A stretch of DNA of 64,000 nucleotides from Takakia lepidozioides (Eukaryota > Streptophyta > Takakiopsida > Takakiales > Takakiaceae): NCBI GenBank assembly GCA_030704615.1, contig CM060732.1, positions 1 to 64,000 on the forward strand. Direction: 5' to 3'. How positions within the stretch are numbered: position 1 is the stretch's first letter; each line of letters opens with the position of its first letter. The notes beneath the pieces are model-generated. The model did not search any database. It saw only the letters and a program-made list of their open reading frames with translations, and had not been told where the DNA came from. Positions 21,809 through 31,380 of this stretch are shown piece by piece. The position numbers and the translations under genes are program-made.

Positions 21809-22757
21809 TGTTAGAGGGCTGCTTGGGACTTAGACGCTTTTACGGGATCTGTGGGGTACCCTTAATTTTTACACAGACTAAGACCAACAGGAGCCTTAGG
21901 GGTGACAGCAACAGGCTTTAGGGGGGAGATACACAGCCCGACACAGTCCATCACAGCCCGACACAACCGTCACAGCCCGTCACAGTCCAACACAGCACGT
22001 CACAGCCAACATAGCCCGTCACAGCCGACACAGCCCGACACAGTCGCACAACCAGTCACAGCTCGACACAGTCCAACACAGCCCGTCACAGCCCGACACA
22101 GCCAGTCACAGCTCGGCACAGCTGGGGAACAGTTACCATTGGCAGGGAACGACTGTGGGGAAACGACATCTGAAAAAGGAACGTGTACTACAGAGATAAC
22201 GGTTAGTTAGAAAAGCAGTTAGAACGGCTTGTAAATAGATAAAGCGAGAAGCGGGGAGATCGGGGGATCACTTCTTGGTGGGGGACTTCTTACATCAAGG
22301 TTGGGAAATAGGGGGGAGAACACATCTCTGAGTGGAAAGATGAAGAGCACGGAGTAGGAGAAGTGATGATCTGTTGTTACTTGATGAATGCAAGCTGTAG
22401 AATTGTAATGTAGAGTAGATTAGAGACACCATGGCTTCAGCCTGATACTTGATAGATATTAATCTGATACATACTTCATACTCACACTGTGTAGAGAGAC
22501 CTGAGTGAAGCTGTGGAAAGAATGGATGGAACTTGATAGATTTCTGAAGCAAACTGATACTTAATTGCAGATAGTAAGGTAACTCGCTAACATGAATGCG
22601 GGAAGGAGTACAATTAGGAAACACCCCCATGATACACTAGCTGTAGGTCATGATTGATTGTTCTGAGCGGGCTGAGTGCTTAGAGATTTCCAACTCTTCT
22701 ATCTTGGAGTTCCCACCTTGGATAGCAAAGGGATGGGTGAGTAAAAGCCGCTCGACA
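21809..22757 (+). mobile_element. A2 5' LTR
   Basis: TGTTAGAGGGCTG...CTCGACA, 949 bp. Minisatellite of CACAGCCCGACACAGTCC-like units at 21925-22125. Near its end is GGGTGAGTAAAA, a good splice-donor match (GG/GTGAGT). The stretch at 22527-22580 matches the terminal partial LTR at 29690-29745 more closely than the inner 3' LTR. Confidence 0.85.
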
Positions 22758-23345
22758 TTTGGCGACCATACTGGGGAACTGGGTCATGAACAACCAGATG
22801 TGACAGGCATCTGGTGGGATCATGGTGGATGGAGAATTAAAGAATTTGATGTGAATCAAATTCCCTGTGAAACTGAGAAGGAAAGATTGTCCAAACGATT
22901 CTTTCAGAGGTTCTTGGAATTGCTAGACGGTTGTAAGGAAAACATTCTTAAAAGAGTGCATGATGCTGACCCTGAATGGGGTCTGGAGAAAGGAGTGATA
23001 AAGATTTATCAGGTGGCCTGTAGAGGAAGAGCACGTTGGTTACCAACACTGGTTTATGTGATAGCATTGCTATCCATTAAGCGAGTAGAGTTTGAAGGCT
23101 GGGAGGAAAGAAAGGTGAATGTTTATACTCATATGCATGAAGAGCTTGTACTGGTAAAGAATTGGATTCCAAAGGATATTTTGTGGATCAAACTCACACC
23201 AAGAACAGCTTTCCAGACTTGTTTGCCATATGGTTATATGGTAACGGAGACTTCTAGTATAGCCAAGGGTGCATTGAAGCTTGAAAGAAACCCAGGCATA
23301 TACGAGAGATATTACAGAGGAGAGTTTTGGTTATTGCCACATTAA
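22650..23345 (+). CDS. A2 ORF0 (231 aa), intact frame beginning in the LTR
   Basis: Open from ATG 22650, which lies in the last 108 bp of the 5' LTR, across the PBS (22758-22776) to TAA at 23343-23345, 21 bp before gag. There is no other ATG in frame until about residue 165, so the LTR start is the natural one if the frame is translated whole. The protein has GIWWDHGGWRIKEFDVNQIP, KRFFQRFLELLDGC, ARWLPTLVYVIALLS (possibly a short hydrophobic helix) and EELVLVKNWIPKDILW. It has no family I recognise and no zinc-binding motif. The frame agrees with A1 apart from one stop there. Alternatively it is the second part of a spliced product using the LTR donor. Confidence 0.65.
   Translation: MIDCSERAECLEISNSSILEFPPWIAKGWVSKSRSTFGDHTGELGHEQPDVTGIWWDHGGWRIKEFDVNQIPCETEKERLSKRFFQRFLELLDGCKENILKRVHDADPEWGLEKGVIKIYQVACRGRARWLPTLVYVIALLSIKRVEFEGWEERKVNVYTHMHEELVLVKNWIPKDILWIKLTPRTAFQTCLPYGYMVTETSSIAKGALKLERNPGIYERYYRGEFWLLPH
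22758..22776 (+). other. A2 primer binding site
   Basis: TTTGGCGACCATACTGGGG directly follows the LTR end CTCGACA. Same as in A1. Priming tRNA not identified. Confidence 0.55.
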
Positions 23346-23366
23346 GAGAAATGAAAGACATGGGAC

Positions 23367-25104
23367 ATGAGTGATGAAAGAGAAGCTAGACTCCAGAGAT
23401 ACTCAGCAAAAAGAGAAAGCTATCTGAAAGCTAATTATCCATATCTTTGAGAGAGAGGAATAGACATAGGGGAATCATCTGGACTTCTCACACCATTAAG
23501 ATCAGGGAGTACATCACCCATACCGGAAGAACTAGAGTTGGATGCCACTCCTTCTTTTTCTTTGCAAGAAAGATTAAGGGAATTGGTACGGGAAGAAGAT
23601 CAATCACGAGGTGAAAGATCTGAGGTACATCCCTGGATAAAAGATTTGACAGAAATCTTTGATAAGAGTTGGCCTGGAACACCAAAAGCAGGAACTCCAG
23701 TTTCTGAAGCAGAAGGTGAAGAAGGAGGAGAGGATGTGGCAGAGCCAACGGAGAGTTCAGACTCTCCAACACCGTTGCAGTTGAGTTACATGAGTGAAGA
23801 AAAAACCCAAGGGCAGAACTTGGAGGATGAAAATAGAGAGAAGAAATTAGAAGAGGAAGAGTATGAAGAAGTAGACCCAACAGCTGAGGTTGAGACTACA
23901 ACCAGGACATCCCAACCCGTTGGACCTGGATCAAGTGGAGCACTTGGATCACAGGCCAACGAAGGTGTCGGCTTAGGGGGATCAGGCGGGCTGCCTGGAT
24001 CTGGCTCTGGGGGGACAGGGAGTGTGGGAAGTAGTGCAACTGGAGCTAGGAATACTGTGAATATCGTGGGACCAGTAGTAGGGAGTGCTCAGGGGCCACC
24101 ACTGGGTGGAAGATCCACCACAACTACAACAGGTCCTCAAGGACCAGCACCAGCAAGGGTGCCAGCACCTGTCAGTGGGCAGAAGGTAGGGCCACAGATG
24201 GCGTTACAACCAACACGGGCAAAACCACCTTTTCCAATATATTCAGGAAAAAGGGATCCCGCATACACATTAGCCAATTTGACACATGTGTATAGTGAAC
24301 AATGAGAATGGCGATGATGCCAAGATGAGATTGTTTCGTTGTTCACTTATCAAGAAAGCAAGTGAATGGTATGCAAGATTCCCTGATAATCATTTCCTAA
24401 CCTGGGATGGCTTGAATACAACATTTCGAAATAGGTTCAGGACAAGTAAAACTGAGGATGAAGTGTATGGAAGTTTACAACAGTTAAAGCAAAAGAAGCA
24501 TGAAACTGTTGAGGAGTATATGGAAAAGATGGAATTGATGATGAAAAAGCTGGCTGCTGTACCAGCACCAGGTTTACAGAAGACTTGGTTTGTGAGTGGA
24601 CTAAGACCAGAGTTGCAGAAGAAAGTGGATATGTTACCCCATAATACAGTGGAGGAGGCATTTGAAACTGCAAACAGAATTGAGCAATTGAGAATGCTCA
24701 GGAGAGAGAAAAGGGATGATGAGGACTCTGAGGATGAGTCAGATGAAGAAGAAGAGCAAGAACTGAAAAGGAAGAGTATGAGAAAGGAGAAGTTGAAGAG
24801 GGATAACTATGAAAAAAGATTAGAAGAAATCTTGAAGAAGTATGCCACAGAGGCTGCAACACATTGGAGGAAGGGTGTTTGGTGTGCAAAGTGCCAGAAT
24901 GAAGGCCATACCACCACTGAATGCCACATGAAGGAGAAACATTGTACTATGTATAAAATGGATAACCATTCTACTGAGAATTGTTACTACAACAGAAGGA
25001 CAGCAGCTAGAGAACCTAGGCAAGTAAGGGTGCATCAAGTGCAGCCCCAGCCAAGAAGAAACAGTGATCAGGACCACTATGGTAGGCCTGGTGGTTATAA
25101 CAAT
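23367..25104 (+). pseudogene. A2 gag
   Basis: Begins at ATG 23367 (MSDEREARLQ). A TGA at 23448-23450 replaces the Trp codon present in A1. Single-base deletions near 24265 and 24290 shift the frame through the capsid start, after which it is open from about 24286 (MCIVNNENGDDAKMRLF). The region includes EWYARFPDNHFLTW, a coiled acidic/basic linker and two zinc knuckles (CAKCQNEGHTTTEC; the second has lost its first Cys pair pattern, CTMYKMDNHSTENC). It ends at GGYNNG, where an inverted block starts. Confidence 0.8.
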
Positions 25105-25860
25105 GGCCATGACTGTTTCTCGCCCTTCCGGCTTCACATTATAACTGGTCACCTTGCTGTTCAGGTCTGTGTTTCCTGTCTCCTGGGCAATTCGATTGAT
25201 TGCTTGATACAGCCTGTGTCTACAATAAGGTGCCACAGCCAATAGCTGTCCAATGGTAATCTCTGCTTTGGTCTGGCATATTACTTCAGCCAAAGTCCCT
25301 TCATTACTTTGCATGTCTGCAACTTCTTTCTTCCTTTCATCCTCACTCACTTCTTCTTCTCCATCAGAATAAGAGGAATCTGCCACAGGAATATCAGTAC
25401 TCTTCTGCATTTCCCTTATGGTATCTGCCACTTCCTTGTGCAGTTCCTTCTCATCTCTCCAAGCCTCATCATCTTCACGCATATCACTGCCATCTTCATT
25501 ATCATCATCTTCCTCAACTACTGGAGGTATTAGTTTGGCTTTGCTTCTTGTTACTATCATTGTACTTACTTCTGGTACAACACATGGCCTAACCATGTGA
25601 GCTGCCACCACTGGGCCCTCATTCACAGGAGCTCTCATCTTATTCTGGTGTCTAATCCAGAACGAACAGGCTGCCTTGCGATGTCCTGGCTGATTACAAT
25701 AGTAACTCAGTTCTTCACCATTGGGTCCTCGCCCTTGGTCTGCTCTTGGATTATTTCTGTAATCCTGATTCCCTGGCTGGTAATTCCCCCTTGGATTACC
25801 CTGATAGTTGCCTCTAGAATTTCCTTGGTAATTCCCTCTTGAATTACCTCTCCCTTCCAT
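25105..25860 (-). pseudogene. A2 inverted internal block (gag C-terminus/protease leader)
   Basis: Same sequence as A1 15748-16503 but opposite in orientation to the rest of A2. On the minus strand it reads the third zinc knuckle region (SYYCNQPGHRKAAC, first Cys changed), the acidic linker and AEITIGQLLAVAPYCRHRLY. Both breakpoints lie at CATGG. On the far side the plus-strand sequence resumes with GATTCTATGCCAG, with about 9 bp lost relative to A1. Confidence 0.85.
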
Positions 25861-25973
25861 GATTCTATGCCAGTAATCCAATTGAGAATTGGAAGCACAG
25901 AACTAACTGATGTACTGATAGATGGAGGCTCTGGAGTAAATATCATGACAGACCAATTAAGGAAGAAGCTTGG
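25861..25973 (+). pseudogene. A2 protease, first part
   Basis: Plus-strand protease with LTDVLIDGGSGVNIMTDQLR (DGGSG near 25920-25935), cut at 25973 by the TG...CA insertion. The rest of the domain is at 28128-28293. Confidence 0.8.
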
Positions 25974-28123
25974 TGTAGTGTGAAAAGAAGGGGCGTGAAT
26001 CCCCTTCTGTATAATTCTAATTGTGCTTCCTTCCATTCTAAGCGGAGCAAAAGAAAGAAGGTTCTTCTTTTCTGTCCTACTATCGTCAGTTGGCTGTGGG
26101 TTTCCCTCAGCTCCTTCGTGATCAGAGTTCAAGCAATCCTCATCCACGCCGCAGCGGAAGAGAAGACATGGATGGGGAGTCAAATTGTTGTTCACTCTTG
26201 GTTCTACCTTTTACACAACATCCTCTACCTGCAGGTACAGCACCAACTATGCTGCCACGATGTATTCAGTGATGCAATCAGCCCTATGTCAGTGATAAAC
26301 ACTGCCCTTGTGGGCAGTTCCCTTGGTCTGCAACACGTCGGAAGCCCCTTTTTGTAATGAGATCACGGTCTAGGTGGGTGGACAGCTCAGATCTGCCATG
26401 AACTGCAGGCCCACTAGTTTGATCATTCAGGGTTCATGTCTTCTTGACCTTGCCTCTCCATTTGTCCATCCCTCATCAACCCTTCTCCCTTTTCACTTTT
26501 TCTTTCTCTCAAATCCTTTTTCCTTGGTGTGTGGATTCCTCACTTTTTCACAACAGCATGGCTATGATGCAATGCAAATGCACATCCAGCCAGGCATCCA
26601 GTGCATCCATCATTGAAGTCAACCTTGGTTACAAGACATGATCTGCCCCTCTGTCGGTCTTTCTCTTTTTCTCTCTCTCCAGTGACTGGTCCTTGCACTA
26701 TCTTTCCCCAAGTGGATCCTATTTGGCCAAGGTGCTTCACAACCCTTCTACAGATCTCAAATCACACACCCTGACAGCTCTCTTTTTCTCCTCAATTGCA
26801 AACCTCAGTCATTCACATGTTGAGAACACTTCTATAAATCAGATCCAAACCCCAAAACAGTATTGACTTTTCTTCCCCATCCACGTCATCCCTCTCAGTT
26901 CTTCAAATCCGTTTCTGTCTGACCATCCCTGTTCTCCTTTATCCACCAAGCTAATTCTACACTGGCTCCACTGTTTTAACATCCAGGGCTGGTTTGCTTA
27001 TGCTGGCTGAAGACACTGAAAATAAAGAAAATGAACACAACAACAACAACCATTCTGACCCTGATGTGAGCTATCCTTGTCCCCTCTATCTTTTTCCTAA
27101 TGACAGTGTAACAACAGGTGCATCCATCTCCACCCTATCCTGGTTTGAATTCCAGTGTCTTCATTCCATTTTCAAAGGCCTTTTCTACTCCTCACATTTC
27201 TGTCCCCTTCAGCAGATACAAGAGACAGTTCCAAAAACTTCACAAAGTCATTCCTAAGTGCCCAAAAAGAGAGGCCAACACTCTTAGAACTTATCTGTCT
27301 TATACTCGTGTGAAGCGGTGGTTCTGCCTGCTAAGCTGGCACCTCACCATCGCTGTCAGCAGCCATATTCAACGCTTCTCCTCATCTTGATTCCAGTTCT
27401 CATCATGTCATGACGGCTTGCTTCATTAGCTGGCAACATCCTTGTGCTTGCCAACCTCTACCCTATCCCTCTACATGTGTACTTCTGCCCTAAGGATTGA
27501 TGTGCTCCTACAGCTCTAAGACAGAAGGCTACTACAAGTTTTAATTACAGATGACCTGAGTCGCATCCACACCAGCCTGCACTTCTCATTCCCCAACAGC
27601 TGTTGTTGCGCTCCATCTCCTCATAACTGTACTCTTCAAGACAATGGCGGCAGCGGTAGTGCACTGCTCTTAGCACCTGCTCAGCTTTCAAAATTGATTA
27701 TCACCACGCAGAAAGAGGCACCGCTTCTCCTTGCACAAAATGCCAAGCAGATCCCTTAACGTCGCGCTTTAAGGCAAGCTGATTCACATGGTGCAGGTGT
27801 AAGTTCCCAAGCCAGCCTGCCTGACAACACTACGGCAGCAGCTGTGAAGAGTTGCCCGTCGTCTTCCTCCTCGTTTTCCTCAGCTCGAGTTTCTAGGTTA
27901 AACATACGCGACGAAAATCATTCATTCCAAGGATGAAAATGCGCATGTTATGACTTAGCCATATTTTGTCCTGGCAGAGCAAGAGCATAGTGTTCCCATG
28001 GAATTACCTGTAGGCCTGGGTAATTCTCTCCCGACATTAGTACCAGGCACTCCCTTCTTCACCAATGCCGTAATTTGATTCCCAACAAAATTTTCAATGT
28101 TACTCCCCTGCATTCACACTACA
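25974..28123 (+). mobile_element. 2.15-kb non-coding TG...CA insertion (solo-LTR-like)
   Basis: Starts TGTAGTGTGAA and ends with its inverse TTCACACTACA. It is flanked by TTGG at 25970-25973 and 28124-28127. Removing it joins the two halves of the A2 protease. No frame in it looks like a transposition protein. TG...CA ends with a short direct repeat are typical of an LTR, so a large solo LTR or a non-autonomous LTR element are the best readings. A DNA transposon with 11-bp TIRs is the alternative. Strand is arbitrary. Confidence 0.6.
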
Positions 28124-28127
28124 TTGG

Positions 28128-28293
28128 TCTAAGTAACATGAGACCAGCCCCATTTACAATAACAATGGCAGATCAAAGAAGTGTACAGCCATTGGGATTG
28201 ATAAGAGGAGTTAAGATACAGATACAGAAGATGATCTTTATGATCACAGTAACTGTGTTGAAGATGGATGAAGTCATGGAGGCTTACTCCTTA
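28128..28293 (+). pseudogene. A2 protease, second part
   Basis: Resumes the protease frame with FTITMADQRSVQPLGLIRG and VTVLKMDEVMEAYSL. It then jumps at about 28293 to sequence normally found just before the 3' LTR, so RT-RNase H-integrase (over 3 kb in A1) have been deleted. Confidence 0.8.
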
Positions 28294-28546
28294 GTTTCTT
28301 CAGCGGATTTTTTTGACATGGGAGAAGACTATGCAATTCAGATGGCAGAGAAGAAGCGACGGGGGTCTCCTATGCCTGAAAGGTTACCTCGATATCAGCC
28401 TCCAGAGGGAATCACTTATCCAGGTAGTGTTCAATCATCTCCGTAAACCAGTGACAGACCTCGGGCTCGTACACACAGTCCGCCACGAAACTCTCAACGT
28501 CAGAAAGGTGCTCACTCACAAAGGTTTGCTAATCGCAATCAGTAAA
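28294..28546 (+). pseudogene. A2 3' ORF remnant
   Basis: Tail of the last ORF of family A, better preserved in A3 (55463-56221, minus). Frame: FFDMGEDYAIQMAEKK then PMPERLPRYQPPEGITYPG, an Arg/Pro-rich tail, with a TAA near 28445 inside it. Function unknown. Confidence 0.5.
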
Positions 28547-28566
28547 CCGTGAGGACACGGCTTTTT

Positions 28567-28583
28567 GAGAGGGGAAGGGGTAA
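28567..28583 (+). other. A2 polypurine tract
   Basis: GAGAGGGGAAGGGG at 28567-28580, three bases before the LTR start TGTTAG at 28584: the expected position for the plus-strand primer. The A3 equivalent is at 55434-55448 on the other strand. Confidence 0.75.
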
Positions 28584-29510
28584 TGTTAGAGGACTGTCTG
28601 GGACTTAGACACTTATACAGGATCTGTAGGGTACCCTTAATTTTTGCACAGACTGAGACCAACAGGAGCCTTAGGGGTGACAACAGCGCACTTTAGAAGG
28701 GGGTTACACAGCCCGTCACAGCCAACACAGCCAACACAGCCCGTCACAGCTTCGCACAGCCCGACACAGCCCATCACAGCCAACACAGCCCGTTACAGCC
28801 GACACAGCCACACAGCCAGTCACAGCCGGTCACAGTTTCACACAGCTGTCACGACCATAGGGAATGGATAGCATGACAGGGAACGACTGTGGGGAACAAC
28901 ACCTGCGAATGGAACATGTTAGTTCACGGACGACGGTTAGTGAGGGAAGCGGTTAGAACAACGGGTAGGAAGATAAAACTGGGAGCAAGGACTGAAAGGG
29001 GGATGCGGGAGATCACTTCTGGGTGGGGGACTTCTGGCATCAGGGCTTGGAAATAGGGGGTAGAGCACATCTCTGAGTGGAAAGATGAAGAGCACGGAGT
29101 AGGAGAAGTGACGATCTGTTGTTACTTGATGAATGCAAGCTATAGAATTGTAATGTAGAGTAGATTAGAGACACCATGGCTTCAGCCTGATACTTGATAG
29201 ATATTAATCTGATACACACTTCATACTCACACTGTAGAGAGAGATCTGAGTGAAACTGTGGAATGAATGGATGAGTTGATGGAATCCGATAGATTGATGA
29301 AGTAAACTGATACTTAATTATCAATAGTAAGTTAGCTAGCTAACATGAATGCGGAAAGGAAAACAAATAGGAAACACCCCCATGATACACTAGCTGTAGG
29401 TCATGACTGATTGTTCTGAGCGGGCTGAGTACTTAGAGATTTCCAACTCTTCTATCTTGGAGTTTCCGCCTCGGATAGCGAAGGGATGGGTGAGTAAAAG
29501 CCGCGCGACA
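28584..29510 (+). mobile_element. A2 inner 3' LTR (different subgroup)
   Basis: Full LTR, TGTTAGAGGACTG...CGCGCGACA, 927 bp, with minisatellite at 28705-28855. In its last third it carries CCGATAGATTGATGAAG and ATTATCAATAGTAAG, as in A1 and A3, not the A2 5' LTR version. It is not followed by a target duplication but by another partial LTR. Confidence 0.8.
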
Positions 29511-29922
29511 AGCACAGAGTAGGAGAAGTGATGATCTGTTGTTACTTAATGAATGCAAGCTGTAGAATTGTAATGTAGAGTAGATTAGAGACACCATGGC
29601 TTCAACCTGATACTTGATAGATATTAATCTGATACATACTTCATACTCACACTGTGTAGAGAGACTTGAGTGAAGCTGTGGAAAGAATGGATGGAACTTG
29701 ATAGATTTTTGAAGCAAACTGATACTTAATTGCAAATAGTAAGGTAACTCGCTAACATGAATGCGGGAAGGAGTACAATTAGGAAACACCCCCATGATAC
29801 ACTAGCTGTAGGTCACGACTGATTGTTCTGAGCGGGCTGAGTGCTTAGAGATTTCCAACTCTTCTATCTTGGAGTTCCCACCTCGGATAGCGAAGGGATG
29901 GGTGAGTAAAAGCCGCTCGACA
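29511..29922 (+). mobile_element. A2 terminal partial LTR
   Basis: 412 bp matching the last part of the A LTR, ending CTCGACA and followed by the target duplication CCCCT. It carries ACTTGATAGATTTTTGAAGC and GTAACTCGCTAACATG, as in the A2 5' LTR. It is therefore probably the true 3' LTR of A2, truncated at its left side. Confidence 0.8.
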
Positions 29923-30310
29923 CCCCTGGTCCTTCAGCTATCCCTGCCTGTGTACAGATCATGAATACATCGTCAGCCTTGCTGCTAGCAGCCGACACTG
30001 ACTACGTGAAGTTCTTCCAGCAAACACCCTTGGAGACACAAGGTGAATGCCCGTTGGACTCATAGAGAAGCAGATGCAATTCAGAATTGGAACTACTGTA
30101 GTAAGTCATTGACTGGGGTTGGAAAAGTGTTCATTTCAATGCTTTTCCTCATCTCTGTAATCTGTTTATGGATACTTTCCAGCTGCCACATCGGCATAAA
30201 CCTGTCAAAGTCACCCCAAACTACCATAGATCCACGCATAGAGCTAACTTACAGAATTCAATATGCATCTCAGGGCCGAGTCTGATGAGAGGGCAAAACA
30301 GGCTGAAATA
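29923..30310 (-). pseudogene. PPR-associated fragment, continuation after A2
   Basis: Joins directly to 21808 once A2 and one CCCCT are removed. CCTTCAGCTATCCCTGCCTG matches the segment at 20430-20450. TTGACTGGGGTTGGAAAAGTG and GGGCCGAGTCTGATGAGAGGG match 21050-21235. No reading frame survives. The sequence changes near 30310. Confidence 0.55.
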
Positions 30311-31380
30311 GCACTACTACGTTTAGGGGGGGTTAGCGACGCCGAACACGACGACCCTCCTACGACTGCAGCGCCGCGCAGGCGCCCGGCCCGGAAATTG
30401 CGACGTCTACCCGTCGCCGCCGCGCCGCTCCGGTGACGCTTCGCCTGCTTGCGATTCCGCCACGTCGCTGTTGTTGGGGCATGACCCGCCAGCGAGCTGG
30501 GGGTTACGACGCTCGGGCGTCGCACGTACCCTCTATGATGCTCCCGTAAGCTGCGACTGCCGAAAATCGCAACAACACCCCCTCACACTTAGGCGCGTGG
30601 GGAGGGCCGAGTCAGCTCGCGCTGGGGTTTGCGACGTCCAGACGTCGCCAAAATGCCACAATGGTGAGGTTGCGATTCCCGCAATCGCAGGCTTGCTGGG
30701 GCGTCGCAAGTGCCCTCTTGCCTGGGGGTCTAGGATTGGGGATTGCTGCTACGTAATAATTGTTTTTTGGTTGTGTTTTGTTCTGTGAATTTGACCCTTG
30801 CACCACTACATCTGTGCAAAATATTGGACCAAAAACAAATTTTTTAAAAAAAATGTTTTCTTCGTTCACTATTGGAGAACTCTCTATGAATAGTGCATGA
30901 AGTTGAAGACAACTCAACTTTGGAGTTCAAATGAGGGAAGGAAATACGGTTTTGGGGCCAAATGGTTTTTATTCACTCTCAAATTTTTCACGCACATTGC
31001 ATATGCTGTCATTAAGCATATGGTTTAAGAACGGAATAAAAATAAAATCATGTGCAAACGAAATACAGTTTTTCGTCTCTAAAACACGTAGATGTGTTCA
31101 ATACTTGAATGACCCATTGAATGAACTTGGTTCAAGCTCATATTTGGTCCACACGCGCTTAAGTATGTCCAAATCACATATGCAAAGTCTCAAAAGATAA
31201 GCAACATTAAGAAATATGCTCATCAATAATGCATGAACTTGAAGAGAACTCAACCAGCTTGGAGTGCAAATGAGGGAAGAAAATATGGTTTTGGGTGCAG
31301 ATAATGTCTGTTCATTGCCAAATTTTGCATGCACATTGCACATGTTGTCATTAAGCATATGGTTTAAGAATGGAATAAAT
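30311..31380. repeat. left arm of inverted-repeat DNA element
   Basis: 30330-30720 is GC-rich with several GCGAC...GTCGC hairpins (near 30400, 30505, 30550, 30628, 30670). 30760-31380 is AT-rich and contains two direct copies (about 30890-31045 and 31225-31375) of a unit ending in TCATTAAGCATATGGTTTAAGA. The whole arm reappears in reverse at 33415-34380. The outer edge reads CACTACTACG, which recalls CACTA ends but has no clear partner. No protein is encoded. Confidence 0.6.

Larger units (their letters stand above)
21809..29922 (+). mobile_element. gypsy element A2, rearranged
   Basis: Plus-strand copy of family A. 5' LTR 21809-22757, ORF0, gag, an inverted internal block (25105-25860), protease pieces split by a 2.15-kb insertion (25974-28123), a 3' ORF remnant, polypurine tract, and an LTR-LTR mosaic at the 3' end. 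CCCCT flanks it at 21804-21808 and 29923-29927, a 5-bp target duplication. RT, RNase H and integrase are entirely missing: the join near 28293 goes from protease directly to the 3' ORF. It lies in a PPR pseudogene fragment that resumes at 29923. Confidence 0.85.
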
